A stretch of DNA of 64,000 bases from Pseudevernia furfuracea (GCA_022315425.1 JAIUPT010000035.1:744001-808000), one strand, 5' to 3'. Numbered from the stretch's first letter, positions 34,383 through 47,029 are shown. The notes: generated by a model not told the origin, from the letters alone. Numbers and translations: made by a program.

Positions 34383-36079
34383 GGTATGTCAATTTAGTGA
34401 TGCTGCAGTGGTATGTGTTTGTGATGTTGGATAGAAGATGGTAGAAGCGATGAGTACCGTACTTACATCACAGGCCAAGCCAGCACGGGCCAAAGGGAGT
34501 CTGGAATTGCGCTTCCCGCGAGGCGTGGCACGATTGGCTCTTCCCCGCATATAGGAGTGGACGTGTTGTTGATGCAATGATGCAGTAAAGGGCCCCTCAT
34601 CTCATCGCAAATGCCCGAAAAACGGGCTTCGGGCGGAGAACTTGTACTCTAGGGCTGAGCACCTGCCGAATCGGACCGATTTCACGCTACTTTGTTCGCC
34701 GTCATCGGTTTCCATCGGTTTTCCCCTTGGACAAACATCCACTATTATTGAACCTCATAAGAATTATAGGAGATTAAGCTTTTGCGAAGACAAAGACATT
34801 AGTAAATCTCAGTATGCCCTACCTATACCAAAGCAGGTTCCTGCGAGAATTTCAACCTAGAGCGCAAGAGCTTCTCTACCATTTGCCTTATCATTTGGGG
34901 ATTATTCCATAAGTCTCTGGCAGATCTAGAGCTTAAGAAGTTACAATTTAACAAATTATTTAGAGATTGACCCGTAGATCTTTGCCAATCTAAAGCTTGA
35001 AAGGCTATAGATTTGACAAGTGGTTTGGGGATTGGCCGGTTGGCTCATATATTTTTGATAACCCTGAAGCTCGCAAGAGTCGCAAGAGGCTTCCTCCCTG
35101 ACTATGTATGGCCTTTCAAAATGCAGATGCAATCATTATCAAGCATCGTGCACCTGCGGACATACCCTTCCAAAAGCATTCAATCGACGCCACAATCAAT
35201 GCTCCTGTTCCCCACTTCATACCTTCGGGTTCAGCTACGATACGAAAAATTTCCGTGATCAGGGATGCGTTCACTTCTTGCGCCGCAAGAACTGAGGTTC
35301 CGGGATACCTGAAGAGGAAGGAGTGGGCATTTGAAGGGATTATCATGGACGGCATGGGCTACTGGATGTTCCCTTGAGAACGGACTGATGGATGGGTTAC
35401 CGGCCTTTGATATGACTTGGAAAAGAGCTGCGAAGTATGGGCACACGAACGAGATAATTTCTCGCAGTACATTGAAAGGGTTTGATGGGTAATGGTGCAG
35501 CTGCTAAAAAGGTCGCAAAAGGAAGGAGGGAGGGTGAGTACTCCGAAGGTGCGAGTTCACAACCACCCAGAAAGATGATTGGCGACCATTGAGGGAGTAG
35601 AAGGTAAGAGCTGGAACGTGATTAGAGCAGAAGTAGAGGTTGACTGATTCACAATAGCTACTGTCCATCTTTCGTACCGAGAGCCATGTTTCATCGCCAA
35701 AAGAAATTTGCAGTCTGGGATGCTGAAGATATTTACTGCTACCTCAATTCCTGGTAACATCCCTAAAGAGGCTATTTGTCTACGAACAAAACTGCTTCAG
35801 GTGGTGTTACACATGTAATAGTGAGAAAGCTTCTCGTGGATGCTTGCTATGTTAACATTTTAGGAAGACCATCAGCCCTAATCTTATCTTAGCTCCATTA
35901 GTGCGCTACGAGTACCTACCTTAACTCCCTACTCTAATCCGCGTCTGCGCGTGCTCGCGTTTTCGCGACCTGCACTGTGGGAAATCAAAAACCTTCGACA
36001 CGCTTGTGCTACAACGCTTTGCTTAACAGTACCCCTAATGAATTAACCACTTGCACCTGTCAATTAGAGCCTCATTCCT
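34383..36079. other. Intergenic, 1.7 kb, with AT-rich degenerate repeats
   Basis: No supported gene. Degenerate tandem units occur in the middle (listed separately). An open stretch at 35108-35377 has no recognisable features. Confidence 0.45.
34871..35080. repeat. Three degenerate ~65-bp tandem units
   Basis: Units at about 34871-34940, 34941-35004 and 35005-35080 share the order: an ATTT(G/A)(C/A)C-like start, TTTGGGGATT or TTTAGAGATT, then a purine-rich end with (C/A)(T/A)GAAGCT or (T/A)AAGCTTGAA followed by AAG or AGG. The middle unit is the most AT-rich. Confidence 0.5.
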
Positions 36080-39000
36080 ATGTCCCGCCACGCACGTCTC
36101 GCAGAATTGCGAGCGCTGCGAGCATCTGGCAAGACACGCCTCTCTACCTACAAAGTAGAAGAAGAAGAGAATGTTTATGAGGAGGTAGACGAAGAAGGCT
36201 ACAAGAAGGTAGTCAGGGCTCGCCTTGATCAAGATGACTTCGTTATAGATGACAATGGCGAGGGATACGCGGACGATGGACGTGAAGAGTGGATGGGCGA
36301 GCGCAGAGACGAGAGTGCCAGTGGAAGCGAGGAGGAATTGCCCTTGAAAGGCAAAGCTGGTCAGTCATCTCACAGGAGTCTTCCCTTCTTGAGCTGGCTG
36401 ACACATAACCATAGCGAAGAGAAAGCGTGAAGAAGACAAGGAAAAGACAGAGAGGACTAACAACAGCATCAACAAGTACTTTCGTAACGGACCTATTGCT
36501 GCGGCTCCAAAGCCGAAGGTTAGCTGCTCAGATCGACTTTGCATGTGCGAGACTGATACTTTCCCCAGCCTGTTGCTACTATCGAGGATGCTGCTTTCAT
36601 GGCAGATCTCCTGGGTGAAGTGGACACGAACGTACCGAACCGTCTTCCATTGAAGACCCTCAAGACCGAATCTCGACGTAAGACTCGCGTGCTCTCGCCT
36701 CCAGTATCACGGGGAAATAAGATCGCCCTTCCCAAGCAGAGAGAAGCAAGCAACGCTGCTCACTCGCTCAACACCCCGCCTCTGGAAATAGATTATCATG
36801 ACGACGATGGCTTTATGGGAGGCATAGATGATGATGCCTTCCCCGCCAGCGATCCAGTACCATCTTCGCCAACCACGAACGCCGTGGACCGTAAGGGTCA
36901 GCAATCAGTCAAGGTCGAGGAGGAGGATGAAGACATGATGGAGGTAGCTCAAGCCGTTGGGGATAGTAAAGTCAAGGCTGCAAGTGTCAACATGTCTGGA
37001 TCACGTCCTGCTCCGAAGGTCGTGAAAGCTCCTGCATACCCATCACCAGCAAGCTCCTCTCCTACCCGACCACCAACCGATGTTGTTGACGCATCGGCGT
37101 GGAACGACGTCACCTCGAAACTCAATGTCCTGAGCAGCCAAGAGCCAGCAACAGCTAGCTTTGGGAAACTGGGGATCGAAGACGCAGCCGAGGATGACGG
37201 TAGTCTACGTTTCTTTTGGACGGACTACACTGAGGTCCATGGCAGCCTCTGTCTCTTTGGCAAGGTCAAAGATAAGGATTCAGGCGCGTATGTCAGTGCC
37301 TTTGTAAAAATCGATAATGTTCTAAGGAAGCTTTACTTCTTGCCCCGGACCTACCGCCAGAAACATGGTCGAGACACGTCCACCGAAGTCGAGATGGGGG
37401 ATGTCTATCAAGAAGTAGACGAGGTCATGACAAAACTTCGCGTGGGCATGCACAAAATTAAACCATGTTCAAGGAAGTACGCCTTTGAACTTCCGGATAT
37501 ACCAAAGGAAGCCGACTATCTGAAGCTGATGTACCCTTATGAAAAGCCTGCTTTGCCGGTAGGCATGAAGGGAGATACCTTTTCACATGTCTTTGGAGCT
37601 ACGACTGCGCTCTTCGAGCAGTTCGTCCTTTGGAAGAACATCATGGGCCCATGCTGGCTGAAGATTGACAACGCTGAGTTTACAACCCTCAACAACGCCT
37701 CTTGGTGCAAATTCGAGACTCAAGTTGCATCTCCCAAGGCCGTTACCGCGATCAAAGAATCCGACAACATGGACGCGCCGCCTTTGACTTTCATGAGCAT
37801 TGCACTCAGAACAAGCTTAAATGTGAAAGAGAATAAGCAAGAGATCCTCGTCGTTAGTGCGCGTGTTTACGAGAACATCTCTCTCACTGATGCGACTCGT
37901 CCGGAGGATCTGCCATGCAAGACTTACACCATCATGCGCCCCGCTGAGACCTCTTACCCAACCGGCTTTGATGCACTAAGCAAGAAGCAGCGTGGCACTA
38001 TCATGCTTGGAAAGAACGAAAATATGCTCCTTTCCATGTTCCTTGCAGTTCTAGAGAGAGCGGATCCGGATGTTCTCATGGGCCACCAATTGCAAGATGT
38101 TGATTACCCGATCTTGCTAAGTCGTTTTCGAGAGAGGAAGACTCCAGGCTGGCACAAGATAGGGCGAATGAGGCGAAGTGATTGGCCCAAAAATATGGGA
38201 AAGGGCGGCGGAAGCTTCTTTACAGAGAGACAATTAGTTTCAGGACGCCTTCTCTGTGATGTTGCGAACGACATGGGCAAGTCACTAATGACCAAATGCC
38301 AGTCATGGAGCTTGACTGAGATGTGCGAGCTTTACCTTGGTGAAGGGAACCCACGACGTGAGATTGACAACGATGTTGCTCTCAAGACCTGGGCGACATC
38401 AAGAGAAGGTCTCCTGAATTACGTCAATCATTGCGAGGCTGATACATACTTCATCGTCGCCCTCGCCTTACGAGTGCAAATGCTGCCATTGACGAAAGTC
38501 CTCACGAACCTGGCTGGGAATTCTTGGGCAAGGACGTTGAGTGGTACCAGAGCCGAGCGCAACGAATACATTTTGCTACACGAATTCAACAAAAACAAAT
38601 ACATCTGTCCTGATAAAATCTTTGGGAAGGGCAAAACACACGTCGAAGAGGAGACGCCTGAAGGCGAGGAGGGTGCTGATGTGAAGAAGAAAGACAAATT
38701 CAAAGGTGGACTTGTATTCGAGCCAGAAAAGGGGCTTTACGACAAATTCATCCTGGTCATGGATTTCAACAGTCTGTACCCCAGCATCATTCAGGAGTAC
38801 AACATATGCTTTACCACAGTCGATCGATCAGATCAGGTACGCACTGTCTTTCTCCCCAATTTTATTCTGATCGGGCTGACAAAAATAGTCGGAGGACGAT
38901 GAGAAAGTTCCTGATGTCCCTGTGGACCAAAATCAGGGTATATTGCCCAAGCTCATTGCTACCCTCGTCAGCCGTCGAAGGCAGGTCAAGGCCCTCATGA

Positions 39001-40677
39001 AGGACAAGAAGGCCACCGCTGACCAGCTTGCCACTTGGGACATCAAGCAACTTGCTTTGAAATTGACTGCTAATTCCATGTACGGTTGTCTTGGATATAC
39101 ACAGTCGAGGTTCTACGCCCGGCCCTTGGCTATGCTTACAACCTTCAAAGGCCGAGAGATCTTGCGAAGCACCAAAGATCTTGCGGAAAGCACGCAGTTG
39201 CGAGTCATCTATGGAGACACTGATTCTGTGATGATTAATACTAACGCTGACAATATCGAGGACGCGATGAAAGTTGGCATTGACTTCAAGCGTTCGGTCA
39301 ATGAGAAGTACAAGCTCTTGGAGATCGACATTGACAACATCTTCCGACGACTCTTATTACATGCCAAGAAGAAGTATGCCGCGATCAACATGATGGAGGT
39401 TGACGGAAAGTATGTGGACAAGCTTGAAGTCAAAGGTCTTGACATGAAGCGAAGAGAGTACTGCGCCTTGTCTAAGGAAGCGTCATCACGCTTATTGAAC
39501 TTGATCCTTTCTGGCGAAGACCCTGAGGTGGTGGTCGGCAAAGTCCACGAGTACCTTCGTGAGCTGTCCGAGAGGATGAGGGAGGAGAAGGTCCCAGCTC
39601 AGAAGTACATCATCTTCACAGTAAGTACTCTTCTCGACCCTGTCCTTTACCCATCTCCTCTCAACCCTCTTAACTTCATTCCAGAAACTCGGCAAAAACC
39701 CCAGAGACTACCCCAATCCCGACAGCATGCCCCAAGTCCAAGTTGCTCTCCGCTCCCTTGCCCAAGGCAAAAGCGTCCGCGTGAACGACGTGATTTCCTA
39801 CATCATGACCGCGTCAACCTCAGGGACCATTACGGCCCATGAATCCACCGCCAAACGTGCCTACGCCCCTGCAGACGTAACATCCGCCTCGTCCACCCTA
39901 AAACCGGACGTCGAATGGTACCTCTACAAGCAGATCTTCCCTCCCATCGAACGTCTCTGTGCCCCTATGCCCGGCACCGATGCCATTCACCTTGCCGAAT
40001 GTCTCGGTCTCGATACAAAGAAATACAGCATTGCTTCTGCGACGTCCTCGAACCAAACGCAGGAGATTAGCCCGCTGGAAAGTCAAATACCGGATTCTAT
40101 CCGGTTCAAAGACTGCGCTCGATTATCGCTCAAATGTCGTTTCTGCAAAGACGCTTTCCTCTTCGAAGGTATAGCCACTTCCATCGCCAACGTCACCCCC
40201 GAAGGCATCGTATGCCCAGCACCAAACTGCAAACGCCCCTTCCCGACGTTAACTGTAGTATCCCAACTCGAACATGCCATTCGTGTCCAAACCTCCAAAT
40301 ACTACGACGCTCACCTCATCTGTGATGATAGCAGCTGTGGGAACCGCACGCGGCAGATGAGCGTCTATGGACACCGCTGTCTTGGACCCAAAGGTCGTGC
40401 TGAAGGGTGTCTGGGCAGGATGAGGTATGAATACTCTGAGAAGGAGATGTATAATCAGTTGTTGTATCTTAGAGGTTTGTGGGACGTGGAGAAGGCGGGG
40501 AATGGGGTGGTGAAGGGTGAGGGGGAGGGGGAGGAGAGGGAGAAAGTGAAGGCGGCGAAGGAGTGGAATAGAGAAAGGTTTGGGACGTGTATGGCGGTTG
40601 TTGAGGGGTATTTGAAGAGGTGTGGGAGGGTTTGGGTGCAGATGGATGGGTTGTTTGGGTTTGCTCTGCAGAAGTAG
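36080..40677 (+). CDS. POL1: DNA polymerase alpha catalytic subunit
   Basis: Five exons: 36080-36359, 36415-36518, 36569-38836, 38889-39620 and 39685-40677, giving 1458 residues, normal for the family. The N terminus (MSRHARLAELRALRASG) and acidic stretch match the Pol alpha N-terminal domain. The polymerase motifs are intact: motif A DFNSLYPSII with its Asp at about 860, motif B NSMYGCLGYTQSRFYA from about 946, and motif C YGDTDS with Asp994 and Asp996. The C-terminal domain has two cysteine clusters, CRFCKDAF with CPAPNCKRPF, and CDDSSCGNRT with CLGPKGRAEGC. The cysteines fit a zinc site and the second metal site that contact the B subunit. It extends primase-made RNA primers at replication origins and on Okazaki fragments in the nucleus. 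Convergent with RPL7. Confidence 0.97.
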
Positions 40678-41035
40678 ACGAAGGGAGAAAATGTGTGTTG
40701 ATGGCGATGATTGTTTTGCTATATGCATAGGGTTTGGGCTTGGATAGCACGCACTCAAAGCATTGATCGAAGTGAACGTACGACCCCAAGCACTTTGGGC
40801 GGAGCCCAGTAGAGGCTCGCGGTGGTTCAAACGCAACAAAAGAGTGGCTCGAAGCCATTGATAAATCAGGCTCCATTGGCTCATGAACGATGATTGAATG
40901 CAGGGAGCTTGGGTGTTTGATCTAGGAATTGCCACGCAAGAAGCTACGTAGCCCACAGCACTTGAATGCTGTGGAGTCCCAAGCAGCAATAGCCGAGTTT
41001 GTTTTCAATCACACCGCATCTCGCCAGCTAGCCGC
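40678..41035. other. Convergent 3' flank, 358 bp
   Basis: Lies between the stop codons of POL1 and RPL7. No other feature seen. Confidence 0.6.
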
Positions 41036-42694
41036 CTAGTTCATCTGCTTGATCAGCGCATTGATCTTCTCCTCCCGGTTCCCCAAATCACCACCCTCGA
41101 CGAAATGCTTGAACTTCCTCGTCCTAAACCCACCCGTCGGGTTTGACAGCTTGAATGGCCACAGAAAGTTGCTCGTCTGCTTGAAGTTCGGCCCCACAGT
41201 CAGAATCTCATGTACCAAATCCTAAATCGCGTTAGTTAGAATAGCGCGGTCATGACGGAGTCACACTTGGGCTTACCTCGATGCAGATGATACCAAATTT
41301 GCCCAGGTTCTCCTCGATGATCTGGTTGTTGGTGAGAGCGATTCGCTGCTTATTGATCTTTCCGTACCCGCGCTTGTAAATGAGGTCACGGACGGATTTT
41401 TGACTGGGATAGCCGTACGCGATATACGGTTCGACTACTTTGAGCATTTCGGACGTGGCTTTGGTGAGTTTGATGAAGACGCCATTGTTGATCTGGAGGA
41501 GACGAAGGAGTTGCATAATCTTGCGGGGTTTAGGGGCCAAATTGTTGATGCTTTTATTCGAATTAATAAACGACTCGTAGGGATGTATGTTAGAGGGGAG
41601 TGGGGCATGGAAGGGTGTAAATGAGGGAGGCTTACCCCTTGATGCGGACGACGAAGACGAGCTTGGGCTCGCCGGGCACGTAGAAGTTGCCTTCTTGCTT
41701 CGCTAAGCGGGACAGGCGGATCTTCTCACGCTCTGCATCACGGTATTGTTTGACATAGGATTCGGCGCGCTTGAAGATGACTCCACGCTTCTCCTTTTGG
41801 GCCTTTGATGAGACGCTCTTAGTACCGTCATGCCAAGAGAACATGTAAAGGGAACCGCTTCTCGTGGACGATTCAGACCCGAAAGATGGTTAATGTAAAG
41901 CGACAGCATTGACCCGAAGGTCTAGTCGCGGTGTTGGTATGTATCATCACCATCGTCCACGTCCAAGGCTTCTGCAAGCGGCGGAAGGGGAGCACAAAAT
42001 GACCGACCTTCTTCTTCTTCTCGAGCTCAGCTGAACGCTCCTCACGCGCCTTCTCCTGGCTCTTGCGCTTCTTCAACAGGGTCTCGGGGACGAGGATCTC
42101 ATCCTCAGTCGGCACGGATCTATAAATATCCAAAGAACGACCAGGTCAGTATAGTCTGTCCGCAAATTCGGATTTAGAAATACGCCGAGTAAAGAAGTGC
42201 AGCTAAAGTGCGGCATTCTCGGACTGGGCATGACTCGACGAATAATTTTAATCGGTGAGATGGACTTTTCGGCTACTAAGCTAATGTCTGGTGGAGACGA
42301 GCTTTTCGCAGTACTCAGACACTTTTCTCAGACGACAAGACCCCGAGCAGAGCTCAGGAATATTACACGCATGTGTTCGGAGCTTCATAGACGAGTAGCG
42401 AGCAGGGTACAAGCTGCGGGTCGAAGGTCGAATGCGGCACAGAATTTCAAGGAGAAGATGGTCTTCAACCTCAATACCCCATTGCCTTCTGTAGAATATT
42501 CAATCTGGTAGACTGAAGTCATCGACAGTAGATTGCGGGACTGATCGAGCTGGTGCTGACACAAACGAGTGCGAAAGCAAACCCAGCCAGGGAGCGGACA
42601 GCTATGACACGACCACGGGCGATAGATGGGAGAAGAGAAGCATCGGAGGGAGTGCGTACGTCTTGACCTGGGCTTGGTGCTTCTTGGGCGCCAT
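41036..42694 (-). CDS. RPL7: 60S ribosomal protein L7 (uL30)
   Basis: Five exons: 42694-42660, 42119-42008, 41802-41636, 41550-41277 and 41221-41036, giving 257 residues. The start MAPKKHQAQVKT is followed by SVPTEDEILVPETLLKKRKSQ. The core is highly conserved: KLVFVVRIKG, PKPRKIMQLLRLLQINNGVF, PYIAYGYPSQKSVRDLIYKRGYGKI and NNFLWPFKLSNPTGG-like residues at the end (here SNFLWPFKLSNPTGG). It is part of the large ribosomal subunit and contacts 5S and 25S rRNA. Intron 1 is 540 bp, by far the longest here. Intron 2 is 205 bp, has a TACTAAG branch site, and contains a box C/D snoRNA. The short divergent spacer to VPS22 (227 bp) carries both promoters. Confidence 0.97.
41863..41961 (-). ncRNA. Intronic box C/D snoRNA (25S rRNA 2'-O-methylation guide)
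   Basis: Found in RPL7 intron 2, same strand as the host. The 5' arm CGTGGACGAT and 3' arm ATCGTCCACG are perfect complements, giving a 10-bp terminal stem. Inside it are box C (GTGATGA, plus-strand 41950-41944) and box D (CTGA, 41876-41873), with about 70 nt between. Immediately before box D is the guide ACCATCTTTCGGGTC, a perfect antisense to the conserved 25S rRNA segment GACCCGAAAGAUGGU. By the box D plus five rule the target is the G of CCCGAAAG. In yeast RPL7A and RPL7B also carry snoRNAs (snR39, snR59) in intron 2, and these act on the same rRNA segment. The C'/D' boxes were not resolved. Confidence 0.93.
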
Positions 42695-42921
42695 CTCGAT
42701 GGTTGTTTGGCGGTCGAGTTGGTTGTCGAGGTGTGGCTGTAGGAGCAAGCAAAAAGGTTTCGCGTACAGTAAAAATTGTGTGCCAAGAAATTTTCGCTTG
42801 AGTATCGCGCTAATCTACTCCGAGCTCTAGTGAGGAAACTGAGCCCTATCACATGTGACAAGACATTTTGAGGCATCTACTCATTCCTACAAGCTTCAGT
42901 CTGCTACCAGTCCCCATCGCC
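42695..42921. promoter_or_regulatory. RPL7/VPS22 divergent promoter
   Basis: A 227-bp spacer between the two start codons. It must hold both promoters and leaders. No individual element assigned. Confidence 0.6.
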
Positions 42922-43784
42922 ATGTCCGTCCGCCGAGGCGTAGGTCTCTCCGCCTTCCAAAATCGCTCCTCCCTCTCTACCTCCTACGCGACCCATGGCG
43001 CCTCCCTCCGCAACACGCACCTCTCCTCCCTACAAACCCAACTCTCAGTCTTCCAGTCTCTCCTCCACAACTTTGCCCTCCAGCATGCCGATACCATCAA
43101 ATCAAATCCAAGCTTCCGCGCCGAGTTTGCTCGTATGTGTAATGCTATTGGTGTCGATCCGCTTGCTGGAAGCAACGTAAAGGGTAAGGGCGCAGGGAAG
43201 GGAGGGATTGGGAGTTTGTGGGCTAAGGTGCTGGGAGGGGACGTTAATGATTTTTATTTTGAGCTCGCAGTCAGAGTGGTCGAGGTCTGTAGGGGAAGCA
43301 GAGGGGAAAATGGAGGGTTATTAGGGGTGCAGGAGTGTAAAGAGCAGGTCAAAAAAGGAAGGGGAATCGGTGGGGGACTGGATGTTAGTGAGTATGTAGG
43401 AGGGCTCACCGCTATCTGCACGTGGTTTCCGAAGATCACATTCAAGCTTGCTTACAAGGCTTGCTTTACAGTGACGATATTTTACGCGCTGTGAAATCTC
43501 TCAACCCGTTGGGATCTGGCTTTTCGATCGTAAACGTTGGAAGCAAGCAAATGATACGATCGATACCCAAGGAACTGAATACGGATCAATCGAGGGTCCT
43601 GGAAGCTATTCAAGTGTTGGGATACGTTACGGCTTCCATGCTGGAAGACAACCTGGGCTGGGAACATGCAAGAGCGGAGACTGTGATCGAAGACTTGTTA
43701 GCAGACTCGTTGGTTTGGGTCGATCTCCAAGCTTCGGAGAAAGAATATTGGTCACCGACTTTCATGAACGATTTTGAGGATTGA
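42922..43784 (+). CDS. VPS22: ESCRT-II subunit Vps22/Snf8 (EAP30)
   Basis: Two exons, 42922-43391 and 43472-43784, giving 260 residues, normal for the family. The start MSVRRGVGLSAFQ and QLSVFQSLLHNFALQHADTIKSNPSFRAEFARMC match the EAP30 N terminus. After the intron, DDILRAVKSLNPLGSGFSIVNVG and the second winged helix (DQSRVLEAIQVLGYVTASMLEDNLGW, EDLLADSLVWVD) follow. It binds Vps25 and Vps36 on endosomes and sorts ubiquitinated cargo into multivesicular bodies; in fungi it also supports ambient-pH signalling through the Pal/Rim pathway. A Gly/Lys-rich insert (KGKGAGKGGIG) separates helix pairs in the N-terminal half. It converges on NIP1, with 151 bp between stop codons. Confidence 0.95.
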
Positions 43785-43935
43785 GGTCGTGGGGTGTGGA
43801 GCGTCAACTTATTCTATTTGCATTCAATGATACCCCTGCTTATAATGCACAGCATAGCGCCCATACTCATTAGAATACATGCATGAACCCATTTTTCTGA
43901 TAGCCGCAGCAAGAGAAGAAGGAATGCAGTTCCCC

Positions 43936-46623
43936 TTAAGCTTTGATTGCACCACCGAGAGCACCACCACCGAATTGCTGTCCACCACGAGTTCTCGAGC
44001 CGCCACGGTCTCCTCTTTGGCCTCCACCTCTCCCTCTCCCACCTCGACCGCCCCTACCGCCTTGGCCACCTTGTCGCTCGAAAGCATTAGCTGTGCCCTG
44101 TGTCCTTTGTTCTAAAGTCCGCTCGTTTGCTTCTATCAGTCCACTAGCCTTGTCGCTGAGCGTAAGAGCAAGGCTTTGCAGTCTCGACAGTTCAACGCCT
44201 TTTCGAAAAATGATGACGCTGTTGACTTGGTCGAGAGCTGCTGCCAACTCCTCATGCGAGATCATCTTGCTCACGACAGCGGCGACCTTCCTCTCGGAAA
44301 GCTCGAACATGGATGCCAGTGTGCCAACTGCCAGGGTGTCGTAAAATGGAGCGTATGTGAAGAGATACGTCCTCAAGCCTTCTTCTTGTATTTGGGCTGA
44401 CAGCATGTCCTTGATCTTTTCTGGCTCGGCCATCAATTCCCAAATCTTGATTGAGTTGATGAGCTCAGCAGACTTCTTCCACTCGCCAGCAGCTAGCGCT
44501 CTAGAGGCTTGCATGACGTGGTCCCGAGTATTTTCAGGAGGTCCAGTAAAGATCTGGCGCTCGTGGAACTCTAGGAGTCGGCGGTACGTCTTGCTGATGA
44601 TCCGCTTCTTGATGTCTGGTGATGAACCGGTCTGTGCCAGGAGAGGGATCTCTAAGAGCATCGAGCATGTCAGGTAGACACACTCAAGCAGCTCAAGGTT
44701 GATATGCATGTGGAAGGGTAATTGCCGCTGCCTCTCAAGTCGCTCTTGTTCTGGTGTCACTTGTGAGTACCTCTGGATCATGACGCCTTGCGCGAGAAGC
44801 TCCTTTTGCCGTCCGCTGCCGCAGATTTCTTGCAGGGTGTTTTGTGACTCGTAAACTAGATTTGCCCTGAAAGCACAGAGGCCGACTTGCACCAGAGTAC
44901 GGTTGAACAGGATTTGGGTGTTGATCGGAAAGTTTGCGATCGTTTCTTGCAAGTGAGACATCAACAGCATGTCTCGGGCTTTGTAATAGTGGTCGTGCAG
45001 AGCAAAGTAGTAGACCTGGCAAAGATAGGCTCTTGCGCGAATGATGTCGGCGCTGTTTTTGAAAAGGTACGTGCTTAGTGTCTGAACCAGGGAATCTACG
45101 TCTACGTCATTGGCGCGAGGAGTGATAGATGAATCGAGTTGGGATGGTATTGCCTTCCAAGCATTTTCTTCGAGGATGTGGACGACTTGCGCAGGCTATT
45201 GGTACGCTGTCAGCACTTGTGATATCAAGTAGGCAGATACTATGTACCTTGAAATATACGTGCTCCAATCGCCTCATAACAACCCGATTCGCAGCATCTT
45301 CGGATTGTTCAAGCTTTCCATCCCGTTTCAGGTTTTCGACGTAGAGCAGAGCCCGCAGAATATCAGTGTAGAGAGCTTGCTCATCTTGTAATCTTTCTAT
45401 GTATTCAGCCGTATGAGGGTCGATGTGCTGGAGGGACCGCGTGAGCTCGTCATCCAGACGCTCGACCACTGATACGACGCTTCCAGGAATCTTGAGTTTC
45501 TCTCCTGCTGCAGGCTGCGGTGGCTTCTCGTCATCATCCCACTCCTCGGCATTCTCAACTACAACCAAGTTTCTGTTCGTTTCCAGTGTTTCGAGAAGTC
45601 TTCCAAACTCATGCTCGGCGGATTTCCAGTTTTCTTGAGACATAAAAGTCGTGGTCGACCCGGTGGTCAAATCGAAACGGGTCGCTATTATGGTGAGAAG
45701 CACTCGGATGGTGCGATACGGCGTGTCGGCGACCTCAAGGAGCTTCTCCATTATTCTGATCTGCTCTGCCCGGTCTGTGTTCTTCTTCCCTCGAGAGTCC
45801 ACAATTGACCGAAGGTGCTTCAAAATGCTTTCGGGAGTGTACTGTAGCGTTTTGCCTCCTCGGCCTACCGTCGAGAAACCCTCATCGTCTCCAGCATCGA
45901 TTCCCTCCGCGTACGATACCTTTGGCTTCTTGGTCTTTTCGACGGGCACGACCTCCTCTTCTTCCTCTGACATCATGTAATCGAACTTATCCTCTCGATA
46001 CTTCTCAATTTCGATAGTGTAGTCTTTGTTGTTTCTCTTGATCTTTTGCTTCATAGCATTAAGCCCCCTAGCGTTTGTAGCGTTCATCTTTTTCGTTGAC
46101 ACCTTTTGCTTTGCAATTGCCTCATTCATGAGATCTTCTAGGTCGGATATTGTCTTGACGTAGACTTTGGGCGCTTTCTCCGAAGCCGTGATCTTCGTGA
46201 CCTGCCTGTTGAGCTTGTCGAATTCTGTAGAGGTCCAGTATTAGCAGCCTCTCAATTGTCGATCTAGAACCATTTGGGCTCACCAGTTGCTATTGTGCTC
46301 CAGTCACCAATCTTAGAGGCATTGTCGATAACCTTCACCACACCTTCCAGTTCCTCCAGTCTTTTGTCTTTCGCGCTCTTGACGACTGTTACTTTGTCCT
46401 CATCTTCGCTCTCATCACTCGAGGCCACATCTCGCAAGAACTTGGAGACCCCGGATTTCCCCCCTTCGTCCGACGATGAGGATGCTTCCTCATCCGATCC
46501 TTCTTCTTCCTCACTTGATTCTTCTTCGGACTTTTGCACGCCTTCTTCCTCGCTGTAGAGCTCCTCCTCATCTGACGAGCTGCTCTCGCTCGAGCTATCA
46601 CCTTGGGTGAAGAACCGAGACAT
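43936..46623 (-). CDS. NIP1: Translation initiation factor eIF3 subunit c (Nip1)
   Basis: Three exons: 46623-46284, 46224-45248 and 45195-43936, giving 858 residues. The N terminus MSRFFTQGDSSSES with its Ser/Asp/Glu tracts is diagnostic and is the part that binds eIF1 and eIF5. VIDNASKIGDWSTIATGEFDKLNRQV spans the first intron. The middle is helical. The C-terminal PCI domain lies in the last exon (about residues 640-790): APFYDTLAVGTLASMFELSERKVAAVVSKMI and VIIFRKGVELSRLQ. It ends in an RGG tail (GGRGGRGGRGRGGG). It is a core eIF3 subunit in the 43S preinitiation complex. Eukaryotic housekeeping gene with no oddity. Confidence 0.96.
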
Positions 46624-47029
46624 TTTTGTAAATCGGTAGATCGGCGAAATCAGTACGGCTGGCTGAGCTTTGCTGTAGTCAAGTAGTTATTCGAAGAGAT
46701 ATTTGGTAGGTAGGTACTACTGCGATTTTCTCAACACTAAGAAATGAGGACCTTTGTGCATGCGCTAAATTTTCGGCTGTGAGTAAGGCTTAGTGCCCTG
46801 GAAGTTCAGGCAAGGGTGTTTCCCTGGTGCGTCCATCATGTGCAATGTCTTCAAGACATCACTAATTTCAAAATCTGGACAGTGTGATAGCCCATCTTCA
46901 GCAGAGCAGATGCAAACTATTTGTGGCCCATGATGTGACCTAAGACGTTGTACTACACACATAAATTCCCAACACTCGAGACAAAACGCTCCCAAGACTC
47001 TTCAAACAGATGATAAGTACTTTGGGTAA
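46624..47029. other. Intergenic, 406 bp
   Basis: NIP1 promoter and the 3' flank of the next minus-strand gene. Nothing else supported. Confidence 0.55.

Noticed and set aside
34383..36079. Small ORFs of 60-90 codons upstream of POL1
   Set aside because: No homology features, AT-rich repeat background and several overlapping frames; treated as chance.
42500..42540. Second snoRNA candidate in RPL7 intron 1 (a CGATGA box-C-like motif)
   Set aside because: No box D at a suitable distance and no terminal stem.
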